Of a stretch of 64,000 nucleotides of DNA, positions 8,364 through 17,270 are shown piece after piece. This DNA is from Rhodospirillaceae bacterium (lineage in GTDB: Bacteria; Pseudomonadota; Alphaproteobacteria; UBA8366), in contig PBOR01000063.1 in the NCBI GenBank assembly GCA_002724395.1, forward strand, positions 1 to 64,000. Direction: 5' to 3'. The position numbers and the translations under genes are program-made. How positions within the stretch are numbered: the first letter of the stretch is position 1; each line of letters opens with the position of its first letter. The notes beneath the pieces were generated by a model. That model did not search any database, was not told the DNA's origin, and saw nothing but the letters and a program-made list of their open reading frames with translations.

Positions 8364-8933
8364 ATGGGCAAAACAATCATTTCCGCTGAAGACGGCCCGA
8401 TCAATGGGCGCGAACTCCGAAACGCCCTTGGACGCTTTGCGACCGGCATCACGGTGATTACCACAGCGACCAATGACGGAAAAAAAGAAGCGTTAACGGC
8501 CAATTCCTTTTCCGCATTATCTCTCGACCCACCGCTCGTGTTGTGGAGCCTAGTAAATGAAGCACCGTCACGGGAAGGCTTTTTGGCCGCCGGCCGCTTT
8601 GTTATTAATGTTTTAGGCTCCCATCAACGCAATGTTTCGAACCAGTTCGCCACAACCTCCGATGACAAATTCGAACACATCGACTGGCACCCGGGCTTGG
8701 GTGGCTGCCCAGTACTCGACGATCACTTAGCAGCCTTTGAGTGCGACATTGAGCGCACCATTGATGGCGGCGATCATTTGTTGTTTGTCGGGCGCGTCGA
8801 ACGATTAAGCTATGGCGACGGTAGCCCACTCATTTTTAGCGGCGGTAAATATTGTGTGGCCGCGGAACTGCCGGATGATTCTGACCAGCTTGACGGCGAA
8901 ACAGCCTTTTCCAACATATTGCTTTGGAGTTAA
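8364..8933 (+). CDS. Flavin reductase family protein (FMN-binding split barrel)
   Basis: This 189-residue protein has the split-barrel flavin reductase signature: G-R-F-A-T-G-I-T-V-I-T-T near residue 24, T-A-N-S-F-S-A-L-S-L-D-P-P near 45 and G-R-V-E-R-L near 150. Such proteins supply reduced FMN/FAD to two-component monooxygenases. A group D monooxygenase-like gene at 18275 and an LLM flavoprotein at 11434 are nearby candidates for partners, though neither is adjacent. It starts 76 bases after the Gfo/Idh gene on the same strand and ends three bases from a convergent gene. Confidence 0.87.
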   Translation: MGKTIISAEDGPINGRELRNALGRFATGITVITTATNDGKKEALTANSFSALSLDPPLVLWSLVNEAPSREGFLAAGRFVINVLGSHQRNVSNQFATTSDDKFEHIDWHPGLGGCPVLDDHLAAFECDIERTIDGGDHLLFVGRVERLSYGDGSPLIFSGGKYCVAAELPDDSDQLDGETAFSNILLWS

Positions 8934-8936
8934 AGC

Positions 8937-10055
8937 CTAACCTTTGCACGGCAAAATAACTGCCGCCCAACCTTTTGCCGTTACCATATCGCGTTGATCC
9001 TTCCCAAAAATTTCCACTTTAAGGCGCCCACGGCCATCAGATAAATTTTCTTTTTCAATGACGCTACCCTGGCAATAAGTTATGTCGCCAATCAAATTAA
9101 AGCGGCGAATTTCGCAATAAAGCTCCTCCAGAAACCCATGGTCGCCGATCCAGTTTGTGAGCATGGTCGCTAACCATGAAATGCGTTCTGGACCGTAATC
9201 ATAAGCTTCCGGCACACCGACGGACTTGGCGAGCTGCGAATCCCAATGTACTGCCTCCGGCGGTTCAGGAACGCCGTAGGCGTTGGCAATGCCAGCCGCT
9301 GGATGGCGTTTTAAATAATTGAACCAATATGAATGCGCCTTGATAAACAAGCCGCCCCAGGCCTGTTCAAACGCCACGGCGACGGTAGCGGTATAAGGCC
9401 CCCGCACAATGCCCGGCACCGCTTCGCCAACAGCAACGTCATCCCAATATAGGGGTTCCGCCCCACGCGGTTTTTCCGTTTCATATGCCGCTGCGATGTC
9501 GACCAGAGTTGCTTCTGATACGACCTCAGGTTCCAATTTTTTATATTTGCCTTTTTTTCGGGCTTTTACCCTTTCAGTGCGCATGCCCCACGAATCCGCT
9601 TCCGCCAATTCTACACCGTCACCGTCCACATATCGGATATAGGACGATTGCTTGAACATCCGTCCTGCGAACCGGCTGGGAAATTCCGTCAGTTCTTTAA
9701 AGGTCACTTCTGTGTCGACGCGGGCGCCCAGCGGCAACGGTTTTTTCCAACGCCAATGAGTGCCACCAAACATGGAATGTACGCCAGGCAAACCACTCCG
9801 ATAACCTATCGACATGCGGCTGAAAGCATACAACATACAGGGCGGCGCAATTAACCCATTTAACGGCGATAAGACCGCGTGCCCTTCATCTAGATAAAGC
9901 GGGTTCCGGTCACCAGTTGCCTCCGCCCAATGGCGGATGGCGTCACGCGTCACCTCGGTCAAATGCGGCGGCTCAGATATTTCCATGCGATCGCCAAGCT
10001 TGGATCTTAGGCGCACCAGTTCTTCATCGGTCGCGAGACCATGAGTGTCAGTCAT
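8937..10055 (-). CDS. MaoC-like (FAS1-type dehydratase domain) hydratase
   Basis: This 372-residue protein resembles the double hot-dog proteins with an N-terminal FAS1-like dehydratase domain. The N-terminal half carries I-R-H-W-A-E-A-T-G-D-R-N-P-L-Y near residue 40, which is the hydratase D-x-N-P-x-x motif, and the second half (about 205-370) is a second hot-dog domain. Such proteins add water to enoyl-CoA. It overlaps the CaiB gene upstream by 4 bases (ATGA), so an acid is probably activated by CoA transfer and then hydrated. The substrate is unknown. Confidence 0.8.
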   Translation of the reverse strand: MTDTHGLATDEELVRLRSKLGDRMEISEPPHLTEVTRDAIRHWAEATGDRNPLYLDEGHAVLSPLNGLIAPPCMLYAFSRMSIGYRSGLPGVHSMFGGTHWRWKKPLPLGARVDTEVTFKELTEFPSRFAGRMFKQSSYIRYVDGDGVELAEADSWGMRTERVKARKKGKYKKLEPEVVSEATLVDIAAAYETEKPRGAEPLYWDDVAVGEAVPGIVRGPYTATVAVAFEQAWGGLFIKAHSYWFNYLKRHPAAGIANAYGVPEPPEAVHWDSQLAKSVGVPEAYDYGPERISWLATMLTNWIGDHGFLEELYCEIRRFNLIGDITYCQGSVIEKENLSDGRGRLKVEIFGKDQRDMVTAKGWAAVILPCKG

Positions 10056-11263
10056 TCAACAACTCCGTCAGAAATCAATTGATTGATCCGTTCATTGTCA
10101 TATTCGAGCAGGTCGGACAGTACCGCCTTCGTATGCTGACCCAATAAAGCCGAGGGCGCGTAGGCCTCTTCAGCAAAGGCGCCTTTGTACTTAATAGGGC
10201 TACCTACCACACTTATGCTACCTGCCACCGGATGGTCCGTCTCTTTAATCAGCCCTCGCGCCATGATAGCCGGTTGGTTAAGTGCCTCGCCAACAGTCAA
10301 AACCGGGCCACTTGGTATATCCGCTTCGCACAAGAATTTACCCCATTCTTCAGCAGTTTTCTCAGCCAATATAGCTACTACGATTGCTTCCAATTCTTTT
10401 CGGTTTTCTTGACGATCCGCCGTTGTCTTGAACTTAGGGTTATCGATCAAATCATCACGCTCAACCGCCTGACAAAATTTACGCCAAAACGGGCCGACAT
10501 GAAGTGCCAAAACAATGTGGCCATCTTTCACCGGATATCGACCATAAGGCACAATTGAATGGTGGCTGCTGCCGACGCGGCCCGGACTTTCACCGGTTAC
10601 TAAATACATTTCCGCTAAGTAGCCTAATAAACCTATCAGCCCATCAAGCAGGCTTAAATCCACATGCAATCCTTTCCCTGTGGCGGTGCGGTGTTGCAAT
10701 GCTGCAAGCACAGCAATCGCCGCCCACATGCCGCCGCCCACGTCACCCATGGGGACACCTATTTTAGTCGGTGGCCCATCAGCTTCACCATTGATACTCA
10801 TCATGCCGCTCAAAGCTTGGGTGACCAGGTCAAACGATGGTAACTCCGCCATGGGGCCTTCTTGGCCGAAACCGGTGATTGAACAAATTATCAGGTCGGG
10901 TTTCCTCTTCTGAAAAACTTCATAGGCCAAGCCCAAACGGGCCATCACACCGGGACGAAAGTTCTCTAAAACAATGTCTGATTTTTCGGCCAAACCGAGG
11001 ATAATTTCTCGTCCCTCATCTGTTTTAAGATCGATGACAATGCTTTGCTTGTTACGGTTAATCGCCATGTAGTAATGGCTTTCGCCCTCCACAAATGGCG
11101 GCACGGTTCGTGTCTGATCACCGCTACCCGGCTCCTCTACTTTTAGAACCTCTGCACCTAAATCCGCCAATATCATGGAACAAAATGGGCCTGTAAGTAC
11201 ACGGCTCAAATCGAGAACGCGTATCCCAGAAAGTGGACCGGAAGGCATGGGTCGATCATACAT
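10052..11263 (-). CDS. CaiB/BaiF family (class III) CoA-transferase, second copy
   Basis: This 403-residue class III CoA-transferase shows S-G-I-R-V-L-D-L-S-R at the start, N-R-N-K-Q-S near residue 70, L-E-N-F-R-P-G near 100 and the catalytic Asp174 in M-G-D-V-G-G-G. It is homologous to the copy at 2154 but clearly diverged, so it is not a recent duplicate. It is coupled to the MaoC-like hydratase by a 4-base overlap and forms a two-gene operon with it, divergent from the LLM gene. Confidence 0.87.
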   Translation of the reverse strand: MYDRPMPSGPLSGIRVLDLSRVLTGPFCSMILADLGAEVLKVEEPGSGDQTRTVPPFVEGESHYYMAINRNKQSIVIDLKTDEGREIILGLAEKSDIVLENFRPGVMARLGLAYEVFQKRKPDLIICSITGFGQEGPMAELPSFDLVTQALSGMMSINGEADGPPTKIGVPMGDVGGGMWAAIAVLAALQHRTATGKGLHVDLSLLDGLIGLLGYLAEMYLVTGESPGRVGSSHHSIVPYGRYPVKDGHIVLALHVGPFWRKFCQAVERDDLIDNPKFKTTADRQENRKELEAIVVAILAEKTAEEWGKFLCEADIPSGPVLTVGEALNQPAIMARGLIKETDHPVAGSISVVGSPIKYKGAFAEEAYAPSALLGQHTKAVLSDLLEYDNERINQLISDGVVE

Positions 11264-11349
11264 CGTGACATCTCGCAGTTTAAAACGGTCTCTCCACCCA
11301 ACAATGATTCTATCGACTTGTCTAGTTCATAGCTCTGACACCATAATTC

Positions 11350-11357
11350 TTGGTGAA
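11350..11357 (+). promoter_or_regulatory. TTGGTGAA octamer upstream of the LLM gene
   Basis: This is the third copy of TTGGTGAA seen in divergent promoter gaps of this region (see 4817-4868). Together with the preceding ACACCATAA it forms a short inverted repeat, CACCA-N7-TGGTG (11340-11356). It may be an operator shared by the catabolic genes; chance is not excluded. Confidence 0.22.
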
Positions 11358-11433
11358 ATTCCGTTTGGCCTGTTAAAGTTTCTCAAAATAACCTTCGAAC
11401 GCAAAACCGCTTAGAAAAAAAGGATTTAGGGAT

Positions 11434-12537
11434 ATGGAACTCGGCTTCTTCACTATGCCAATTCACCCCAAGGACCGTAATTATACAGAAACCCTGCAGG
11501 AAGACCGTGAGTGTACCCTACTCGCAGATGAACTTGGATATATAGAAGGCTATTTTGGTGAACATCTGACCGATGCCGCCGAGACTATCACTTCGAGCCT
11601 TATCTTCATTGGCTGGCTGCTAAACGAGACTAAGAAAATCAAACTCGGCACAGGTACGATCAACATGCCAAATCACCATCCCGCCAAAATTGCTGCAGAA
11701 GTAGCAATGGTTGATCACATGGCACAAGGCCGCTTTCTTTTGGGCATCAGCCCAGGCGGACTGATTTCCGATGCAGAAGCGATGGGAAATTTAGACCGGG
11801 ATCGTACAGCTATGTTAGTAGAAGGCATCAATATGGTGCTGGATATTTGGGCCAATGACCCACCGTATAATTTAAAAGGCGAGTTTTGGAATGTCTCCAC
11901 GGAAAAGACCCAGATCGCCGAAATCGGCCAAGGCACTATTTTAAAGCCTTTTCAGAAACCACACCCGCCCATTGTCGTAACCGCTGTTGCGCCTTTTTCC
12001 GCTGGCGTGACAGCCGCTGCCGCAAGGGGCTGGGAACCAATTTCCGCCAACTTCCTGCAACCACAATGGGTTGCCTCCCATTGGCCAAAATATGTGGAGG
12101 GCTGCGAGCAGGCCGGACGTCCAGCGGACCCAAAAAATTGGAGGGTAGCGAAATGCATTTGTGTTGCAGACGATCTTGAAACGGCAAAACGATATGCGAC
12201 GGATCCAGGCGGGCCCTATTACCAATATTTCCATTCTCTATTCACCAAACTAAAGGCGGTGGGGCGCGCAGAGCTATTCAAGGTTGACCGCAACCAACCC
12301 GAAGAAGAACTCAATGTAGAAGATATTGTCGAGCAGTTGGTAATTTACGGCACCCCGGACAAAGTGACCGATGATCTATTAGCCTTCCGCGAGAAAATCG
12401 GAAATTTCGGCACATTGCTTTATGCGGCCATGGATTGGAAAGACAAAAAATTAGGCAAGCGCTCTATGGAACTGCTGGCAACAGACGTCATGCCCGCAGT
12501 TAATGCATCTATCAAGGGCGACAGCGCTGTCGCTTAA
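11434..12537 (+). CDS. LLM class flavin-dependent oxidoreductase
   Basis: This 367-residue luciferase-like TIM-barrel protein starts M-E-L-G-F-F-T-M-P-I-H-P, the usual first strand of bacterial luciferase-type monooxygenases. It has F-G-E-H-L-T-D near residue 42 and a barrel segment K-L-G-T-G-T-I-N-M-P near 70. A flavin-dependent monooxygenase or reductase using FMNH2 or F420 is expected; FMNH2 is more likely because a split-barrel flavin reductase is encoded 2.5 kb away. The start follows AGGATTTAGGGAT. The next gene begins 12 bases downstream and is probably cotranscribed. Confidence 0.87.
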   Translation: MELGFFTMPIHPKDRNYTETLQEDRECTLLADELGYIEGYFGEHLTDAAETITSSLIFIGWLLNETKKIKLGTGTINMPNHHPAKIAAEVAMVDHMAQGRFLLGISPGGLISDAEAMGNLDRDRTAMLVEGINMVLDIWANDPPYNLKGEFWNVSTEKTQIAEIGQGTILKPFQKPHPPIVVTAVAPFSAGVTAAAARGWEPISANFLQPQWVASHWPKYVEGCEQAGRPADPKNWRVAKCICVADDLETAKRYATDPGGPYYQYFHSLFTKLKAVGRAELFKVDRNQPEEELNVEDIVEQLVIYGTPDKVTDDLLAFREKIGNFGTLLYAAMDWKDKKLGKRSMELLATDVMPAVNASIKGDSAVA

Positions 12538-12549
12538 GTTTTTGTACGT

Positions 12550-13266
12550 ATGCCACAAGACCAGCCTCTAATTATCCCATTTGGTACCGCTGATCCTGCA
12601 AAGGCAATGGAGGTTGCGGCCCGAGATGCCCGGCTAGGCAATATTGTTACGATTAATACAGACGATCAAGAACCGCTAAGACTGCACCATGGGCCATATG
12701 ATTTTCGGGCTACACCGCGCCTTGGTACTGCCAGCGATACGGAAACGCGCCTAACACTGCTTCATGATCATTTGCATGCGCTTTGCGACCTTTGGCAGAA
12801 AGCGCAGCATGGCTTTATCGATGCTTACTTCGGTCTTATCAATGCCACACTCGAGTGCGAACAAACCACGCTCACAGCCGCTTTAGCAAATTATGGCGGT
12901 CTCTATCATTATCGTGACTGGGCATTTTCAGCACTGCGTCCTCTACCACGTGCACAAATTCCACTAGAGAACGGGTCTTTTGTCGCTATAGACTTCGCCT
13001 TCTGGACAGGCGGCGGGCTCGTAGCGATCAACCTCAAAGGCGTCCAAACATTAACCAAAGCCGTCCGCAACCAGTTGACCACGCTTAAACAAAACGGCAT
13101 AGCGATTATAGATGTTGAGAGCGCCCGCCTAGCCAACGGGGGCGCATCTTATCTCGAGACATTGCTACCCGCCCCCTTCCATCACTTTTGGAAAGGCGAC
13201 GTGCTACCGCAAAGCCCGTTCAAGCCGACCATAGTTGATTCGGCCGAAGGTGGAGTTCGATTTTAG
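12550..13266 (+). CDS. Uncharacterised protein, possible degenerate PD-(D/E)XK fold
   Basis: This 238-residue protein was not recognised. Around residues 143-165 it reads S-F-V-A-I-D-F-A-F-W then L-V-A-I-N-L-K-G, which resembles the core strands of PD-(D/E)XK nucleases (Asp148, then N161-x-K163), with Asn where Glu or Gln is usual. The following helix and strand (residues 168-190) also fit that fold. No signal peptide or membrane segment is seen. It lies 12 bases after the LLM gene and probably shares its transcript. A fold assignment is only an inference. Confidence 0.6.
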   Translation: MPQDQPLIIPFGTADPAKAMEVAARDARLGNIVTINTDDQEPLRLHHGPYDFRATPRLGTASDTETRLTLLHDHLHALCDLWQKAQHGFIDAYFGLINATLECEQTTLTAALANYGGLYHYRDWAFSALRPLPRAQIPLENGSFVAIDFAFWTGGGLVAINLKGVQTLTKAVRNQLTTLKQNGIAIIDVESARLANGGASYLETLLPAPFHHFWKGDVLPQSPFKPTIVDSAEGGVRF

Positions 13267-13535
13267 GCTTGCACCACAATTATTCTTCTAGCTTAATTGT
13301 CAACAGTTAGGTTCAATGCGGATGATATTGCTCTCAAAGATCTTTCATAGCCGAAAACTTGGTTTTGGTAATAAGCACCCAGGTTTTCAAAACAATTGCA
13401 GGCCTTGAGCTGTGCGAATTGTACCTTTGCGGATTTTATTGGCCCCTGACCACTGTTTAAAATTCGTTAAGTCGCGGTATTAGCTCAACCAGATTCTTGG
13501 CTAAATCTTCACGTTATCCGATGTGATACCACAGC
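13267..13535. other. Gene-free gap between convergent genes
   Basis: About 270 bases separate the convergent unknown gene and LVIVD gene. No open frame of useful length, RNA gene or clear stem-loop terminator was recognised. Confidence 0.5.
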
Positions 13536-14750
13536 TTAAATATCCATCTCCAAAATATAGAGGCCACCAGAGAACCGGTCTATCCCATATACAACCTGGT
13601 TTTCATCTACATAGACATCATTGATTTGGACCTCGCCAACACGCGAACCTTCGGGGGCTTCAGGCACGTAGTAGGCCACTTCCTTAGGCTGGAACGGGTC
13701 AGCTAAATCATGAACCCGGATGCCCGCATTGAAGTAGTTACCTATGATAATAGTATCGGATCTAAAACACGGGCCGGGTTGGTTCTCATGCAAATTATGG
13801 GCACCAAACCTTCCGGGCCTACCGCCAAATTCCTCCAGCGAGGGCATTGGCAAGGTCGAAATTGGCACCGGATTTGTCTCTACCCGGTTATCGACAACGA
13901 AAGTGATGCGAGGCCAATCGGCAGCGCCCGCATAGGTGGCCTCCGCCGCCACTAGCAAGAGATCGCGACTAAACAACGGAAGCACCGTGTGCGTGAAACC
14001 GGTAAAGGGCGGGCTATGGTTCCAGTGGGCTATCATTTTAGGGTTACCCATATCGGAAATATCGAGCGTAAACATGCCGCCGTCGATATAACCGACATAG
14101 GCGCGGTCCGAACGTTCGGGGTAGACATTTGTATTATGGGGCCTAAACCCTTCATCAAATTCCGGGTGGCGCACGAGCGGGGGCTCGGGATCGCTCTGAA
14201 GCTGCCCCGGCATCCACCACCGCCCTACTTCTTTTGGCCTAGTCGGATCCTTGACATCGATAATTTGGTAAATTTGGTAATCTTTCTCAGGTTCACGAGC
14301 GTCCAGGTTGCCGTCAGCACCTGAGCAGTGGATATACTCTCCGTCCACAAACCAAACGCAGTGCACGCCGCGCGATCGCGGTCCGGAGCAATCAAAGAAC
14401 CCGATTGATTTTGGGTTTTCGGGATCACTAATATCGAATATGTCAATGCCCGCCGGCTTCAAACCCAACGCCGTAGTCTGATAGGCAACCACCAGAAGAT
14501 CGCCACAAACTTCGAGTGAATTGGAGCGTACATTTTGATGCGGTAAATCTGTCTGTACGATAATTTTTGGGTTTTTGATATCGGTTACATCAACACCGGT
14601 GAAATTCTTCGGCGGACTTTCATGAGCAAGCCACATGATACGCCGCCCGTCCTTAGGGAGCTGCAATCCCATGCCCTCTCCCATATTACCAAAGCCATCC
14701 AGCTTATGCTGCGCTATTAAGCGCATGTTTTTTGATTGGGCCTGGCTCAT
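13536..14750 (-). CDS. LVIVD-repeat beta-propeller protein
   Basis: This 404-residue protein is built of LVIVD repeats, seen as recurrent D-[VI]-[ST/K]-D-[IP]-x-N-P-K blocks near residues 54, 104, 159, 227 and 354, each a propeller blade. No signal peptide is present, so it is probably cytoplasmic. It is a close paralogue of the next gene, with the same length and nearly identical ends (V-Y-V-D-E-N-Q-x-V-Y-G-x-D-R-F). The function of LVIVD proteins is not established. Proximity to a CobW metal chaperone and to oxidoreductases could mean a metal-linked or enzymatic role. Confidence 0.8.
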   Translation of the reverse strand: MSQAQSKNMRLIAQHKLDGFGNMGEGMGLQLPKDGRRIMWLAHESPPKNFTGVDVTDIKNPKIIVQTDLPHQNVRSNSLEVCGDLLVVAYQTTALGLKPAGIDIFDISDPENPKSIGFFDCSGPRSRGVHCVWFVDGEYIHCSGADGNLDAREPEKDYQIYQIIDVKDPTRPKEVGRWWMPGQLQSDPEPPLVRHPEFDEGFRPHNTNVYPERSDRAYVGYIDGGMFTLDISDMGNPKMIAHWNHSPPFTGFTHTVLPLFSRDLLLVAAEATYAGAADWPRITFVVDNRVETNPVPISTLPMPSLEEFGGRPGRFGAHNLHENQPGPCFRSDTIIIGNYFNAGIRVHDLADPFQPKEVAYYVPEAPEGSRVGEVQINDVYVDENQVVYGIDRFSGGLYILEMDI

Positions 14751-14822
14751 CGGTTTTCTCCGCTCATACGGATTTTTTGGCTATTTTAGCATGCAGATAT
14801 TTCTATCCGCTTAGAATTTCCT

Positions 14823-16037
14823 CTAAACATCCATCTCCATGATGTAAAGACCTCCGCCGAAACGATCCATCCCGTAGACGATTTGATTCTCATCCACATA
14901 AACGTCATTGATTTGAATCTCGCCAACACGCGAGTTCTCCGGGTCCTCTGGAACGTAATAGGCGATCTCTTCGGGCCGAAAAGGATTCGATATATCATGT
15001 ACGCGAATGCCAGCGTTGAAATAATTGCCAATCACCAATGTCTCAGAACGGAAGGACGGACCGGGACGGTTCTCATGTAGATTGTGCGCGCCGAACCGGC
15101 CGCGCCGACCGCCGAACTCCTCAAAAGGCGGCAACGGCAAAATAGCGAGCGGTGTTGGGTTTGGCTCATAGCGGTTGTCGAGAAGCCACGTTACCTTTGG
15201 CCAGTCCTCGCCCCCGAGCTTATTGCATTCGTGACTAACAACCAGAAGTTCGCGTTCGAATAGGGGCATCATCGTATGCACAAAGCCAGGGAAGGGAGGC
15301 GACGGATTCCAGTTGGCAATCATTTTAGGGCTCGACATATCCGAAATATCAAGCGTTACCGCCCCGCCGTCGATATAAGCGACATAGGCACGATCGGGGC
15401 GTTCCGGATATACATTAGTATTATGGGGCCGCATGCCGGCGTTATATTTCGGCTCGCGCTTCAGTGGAGGCTCTTCGTCACCTTCGCATTGCCCCGGAAG
15501 CCACCATCGTCCCACCTCTTTCATATTGGCGGGGTCTTTCGCATCGATGATCTGATAAAACTGGTAATCTTTTTCTGGCAAGCGAGCGTTAAAATTGGCG
15601 TCTGCACCTGCACAATGAATATATTCACCGTCAACAAACCAAACCTGATGCACGCCCTTCGACATCGGGCCCGACGTATCGAAAAAGCCTATACTTTTTG
15701 GCTCTTCTGGCGTTGAAATATCGAACATCTCTATTCCCGCCGGCTGCTGGCCAAGCTTATTGGTCTGATAAGCTACTGCCATCGTATCCCCACATACTTC
15801 GAGCGAATTTGAGCGAACATTCTCATGCGGCAGTTCGGTCTGAATGACCATTTTGGGATTCTTAATGTCTGTAACGTCTAAAGCTGAAAAGTTTTTCGGC
15901 GCCGAAACATGCGCCAACCATATTATCCGCCGCCCATCAGCGGTAAGCTGAATAGACATGCCCTCGCCCATACCGCCAAAGCCGTCGAGAAGGTGCTGGG
16001 ATACCAAGTGCATGTTTTTAGAAAGCGCTTCTTTCAT
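14823..16037 (-). CDS. LVIVD-repeat beta-propeller protein, tandem paralogue
   Basis: This 404-residue protein is the upstream twin of the 13536 gene, sharing repeats, length and the end motif G-G-L-Y-I-M-E-M-D-V. The pair clearly arose by tandem duplication and has diverged. It has conserved histidines and acidic residues in the blade loops (H-N-T-N-V-Y-P-E-R near residue 207, A-H-N-L-H-E-N near 317) common to both copies, which could form a ligand or metal site. It follows the CobW gene on the same strand with a 51-base gap. Confidence 0.8.
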   Translation of the reverse strand: MKEALSKNMHLVSQHLLDGFGGMGEGMSIQLTADGRRIIWLAHVSAPKNFSALDVTDIKNPKMVIQTELPHENVRSNSLEVCGDTMAVAYQTNKLGQQPAGIEMFDISTPEEPKSIGFFDTSGPMSKGVHQVWFVDGEYIHCAGADANFNARLPEKDYQFYQIIDAKDPANMKEVGRWWLPGQCEGDEEPPLKREPKYNAGMRPHNTNVYPERPDRAYVAYIDGGAVTLDISDMSSPKMIANWNPSPPFPGFVHTMMPLFERELLVVSHECNKLGGEDWPKVTWLLDNRYEPNPTPLAILPLPPFEEFGGRRGRFGAHNLHENRPGPSFRSETLVIGNYFNAGIRVHDISNPFRPEEIAYYVPEDPENSRVGEIQINDVYVDENQIVYGMDRFGGGLYIMEMDV

Positions 16038-16088
16038 TGAGAAATCTCCATAGAATCTTTTTACGGCAAAACCTCAAAGCAGAAGCAA

Positions 16089-17168
16089 TTATGATTTTTT
16101 TCCAGCCGCTTTGCAAAAGCTTGCTAGGGAATTCTCTAGCCCGCCTTTCGGAATATTTTTTGTTATAAATACAATTCGGGTTGTGTGATCACTATCGGGC
16201 CAAGCTTCAAGGCGAACCGGCGGATGAAAAACATGCTGGACGCCATGAATAATCACCGGCGTGTCAAATTCAGTAATGTTGAGGATGCCTTTGACCCGGA
16301 GTAAATCCTCACCCCGTAGCGACCCTATCGACTCAAGCCAAGCCTTTACTCCGGGCCAAGGCAATGGTTCGTCTGCCGTAATACAAAACGCACCAATATC
16401 AGCATCATGCCGATTTACATCCTCTTGTGTGTCATGCCCAAGTCCGACGCCGTGGCCGTGATGGGAATGGGCTGCTATCTCCGTATCCGCCAACCAAGTG
16501 CGAACATCATCAGTTTTCTGCCGAACATCGTATAGACCAAGTCCGAAAATGTTTTCGGGAGAAACTTTACCATCAATGATTTCTTGTAGTGGCGCACCTG
16601 GGTTTAAGCCTTCTAAGCGCGCTTCTAGTTCAGTCGTTTGAACCGGGTCAGCTATATCAGTTTTTGTGACAAACAACCGATCTGCTACGGCGGCTTGTTT
16701 TATCGCTTCTTTATGCTGATCGAGGGTGCTGTTGCCATTCACGGCATCCACGGTCGCAACTACGCCACCCAACCGATACTTATCCACTAAGAGAAAATCC
16801 GACATTATGGTCTGCAATATGGGTGCCGGGTCGGCAAGGCCGGTCGTTTCTACCAAGACCCGGCTAAAGGGTGGTAACTCTTCCGCCCTTGCGCGGGTTT
16901 CTAGGTCGGCTAAAGTGTCCACAAGGTCGCCCCGGATAGTGCAACAGATACATCCACTCTGCATAACCACCATTTCTTCTTCCTCAAAAGAAGTATCCAC
17001 TAACAAATGGTCGATGCCGATTTCGCCGAACTCATTAATAATAACGGCCGTATCAGAAAATTTCTTATCCCGGAGCAAGTGGTTAAGAACAGTCGTTTTA
17101 CCGCTGCCCAGAAATCCTGTGATGACAGTAATGGGCTTTTTTTTTAGTTCTGCTGACATGCGAGGCAA
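16089..17168 (-). CDS. CobW/COG0523 family GTPase, metal chaperone
   Basis: This 359-residue G3E GTPase has Walker A G-F-L-G-S-G-K-T (residues 18-25), the metal-binding C-I-C-C (73-76) of COG0523 proteins, a guanine-specificity T-K-T-D near 170, a His-rich linker (H-S-H-H-G-H-G) near 235, and a C-terminal CobW_C domain ending in a strand with R-I-V-F-I. Such proteins deliver zinc, cobalt or another metal to client enzymes. Two LVIVD genes lie downstream on the same strand and could be clients. No Zur or B12 element was recognised upstream. Confidence 0.87.
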   Translation of the reverse strand: MPRMSAELKKKPITVITGFLGSGKTTVLNHLLRDKKFSDTAVIINEFGEIGIDHLLVDTSFEEEEMVVMQSGCICCTIRGDLVDTLADLETRARAEELPPFSRVLVETTGLADPAPILQTIMSDFLLVDKYRLGGVVATVDAVNGNSTLDQHKEAIKQAAVADRLFVTKTDIADPVQTTELEARLEGLNPGAPLQEIIDGKVSPENIFGLGLYDVRQKTDDVRTWLADTEIAAHSHHGHGVGLGHDTQEDVNRHDADIGAFCITADEPLPWPGVKAWLESIGSLRGEDLLRVKGILNITEFDTPVIIHGVQHVFHPPVRLEAWPDSDHTTRIVFITKNIPKGGLENSLASFCKAAGKKS

Positions 17169-17270
17169 ATTAGCCCTTTAATCCCCAATGCGGCAATGTC
17201 TTCGTGGACGTTCAATGTTCCAGACTTTACAGTGAAAGCCGATTCTAGGCTAATTTTAGGGGGGCAACCC

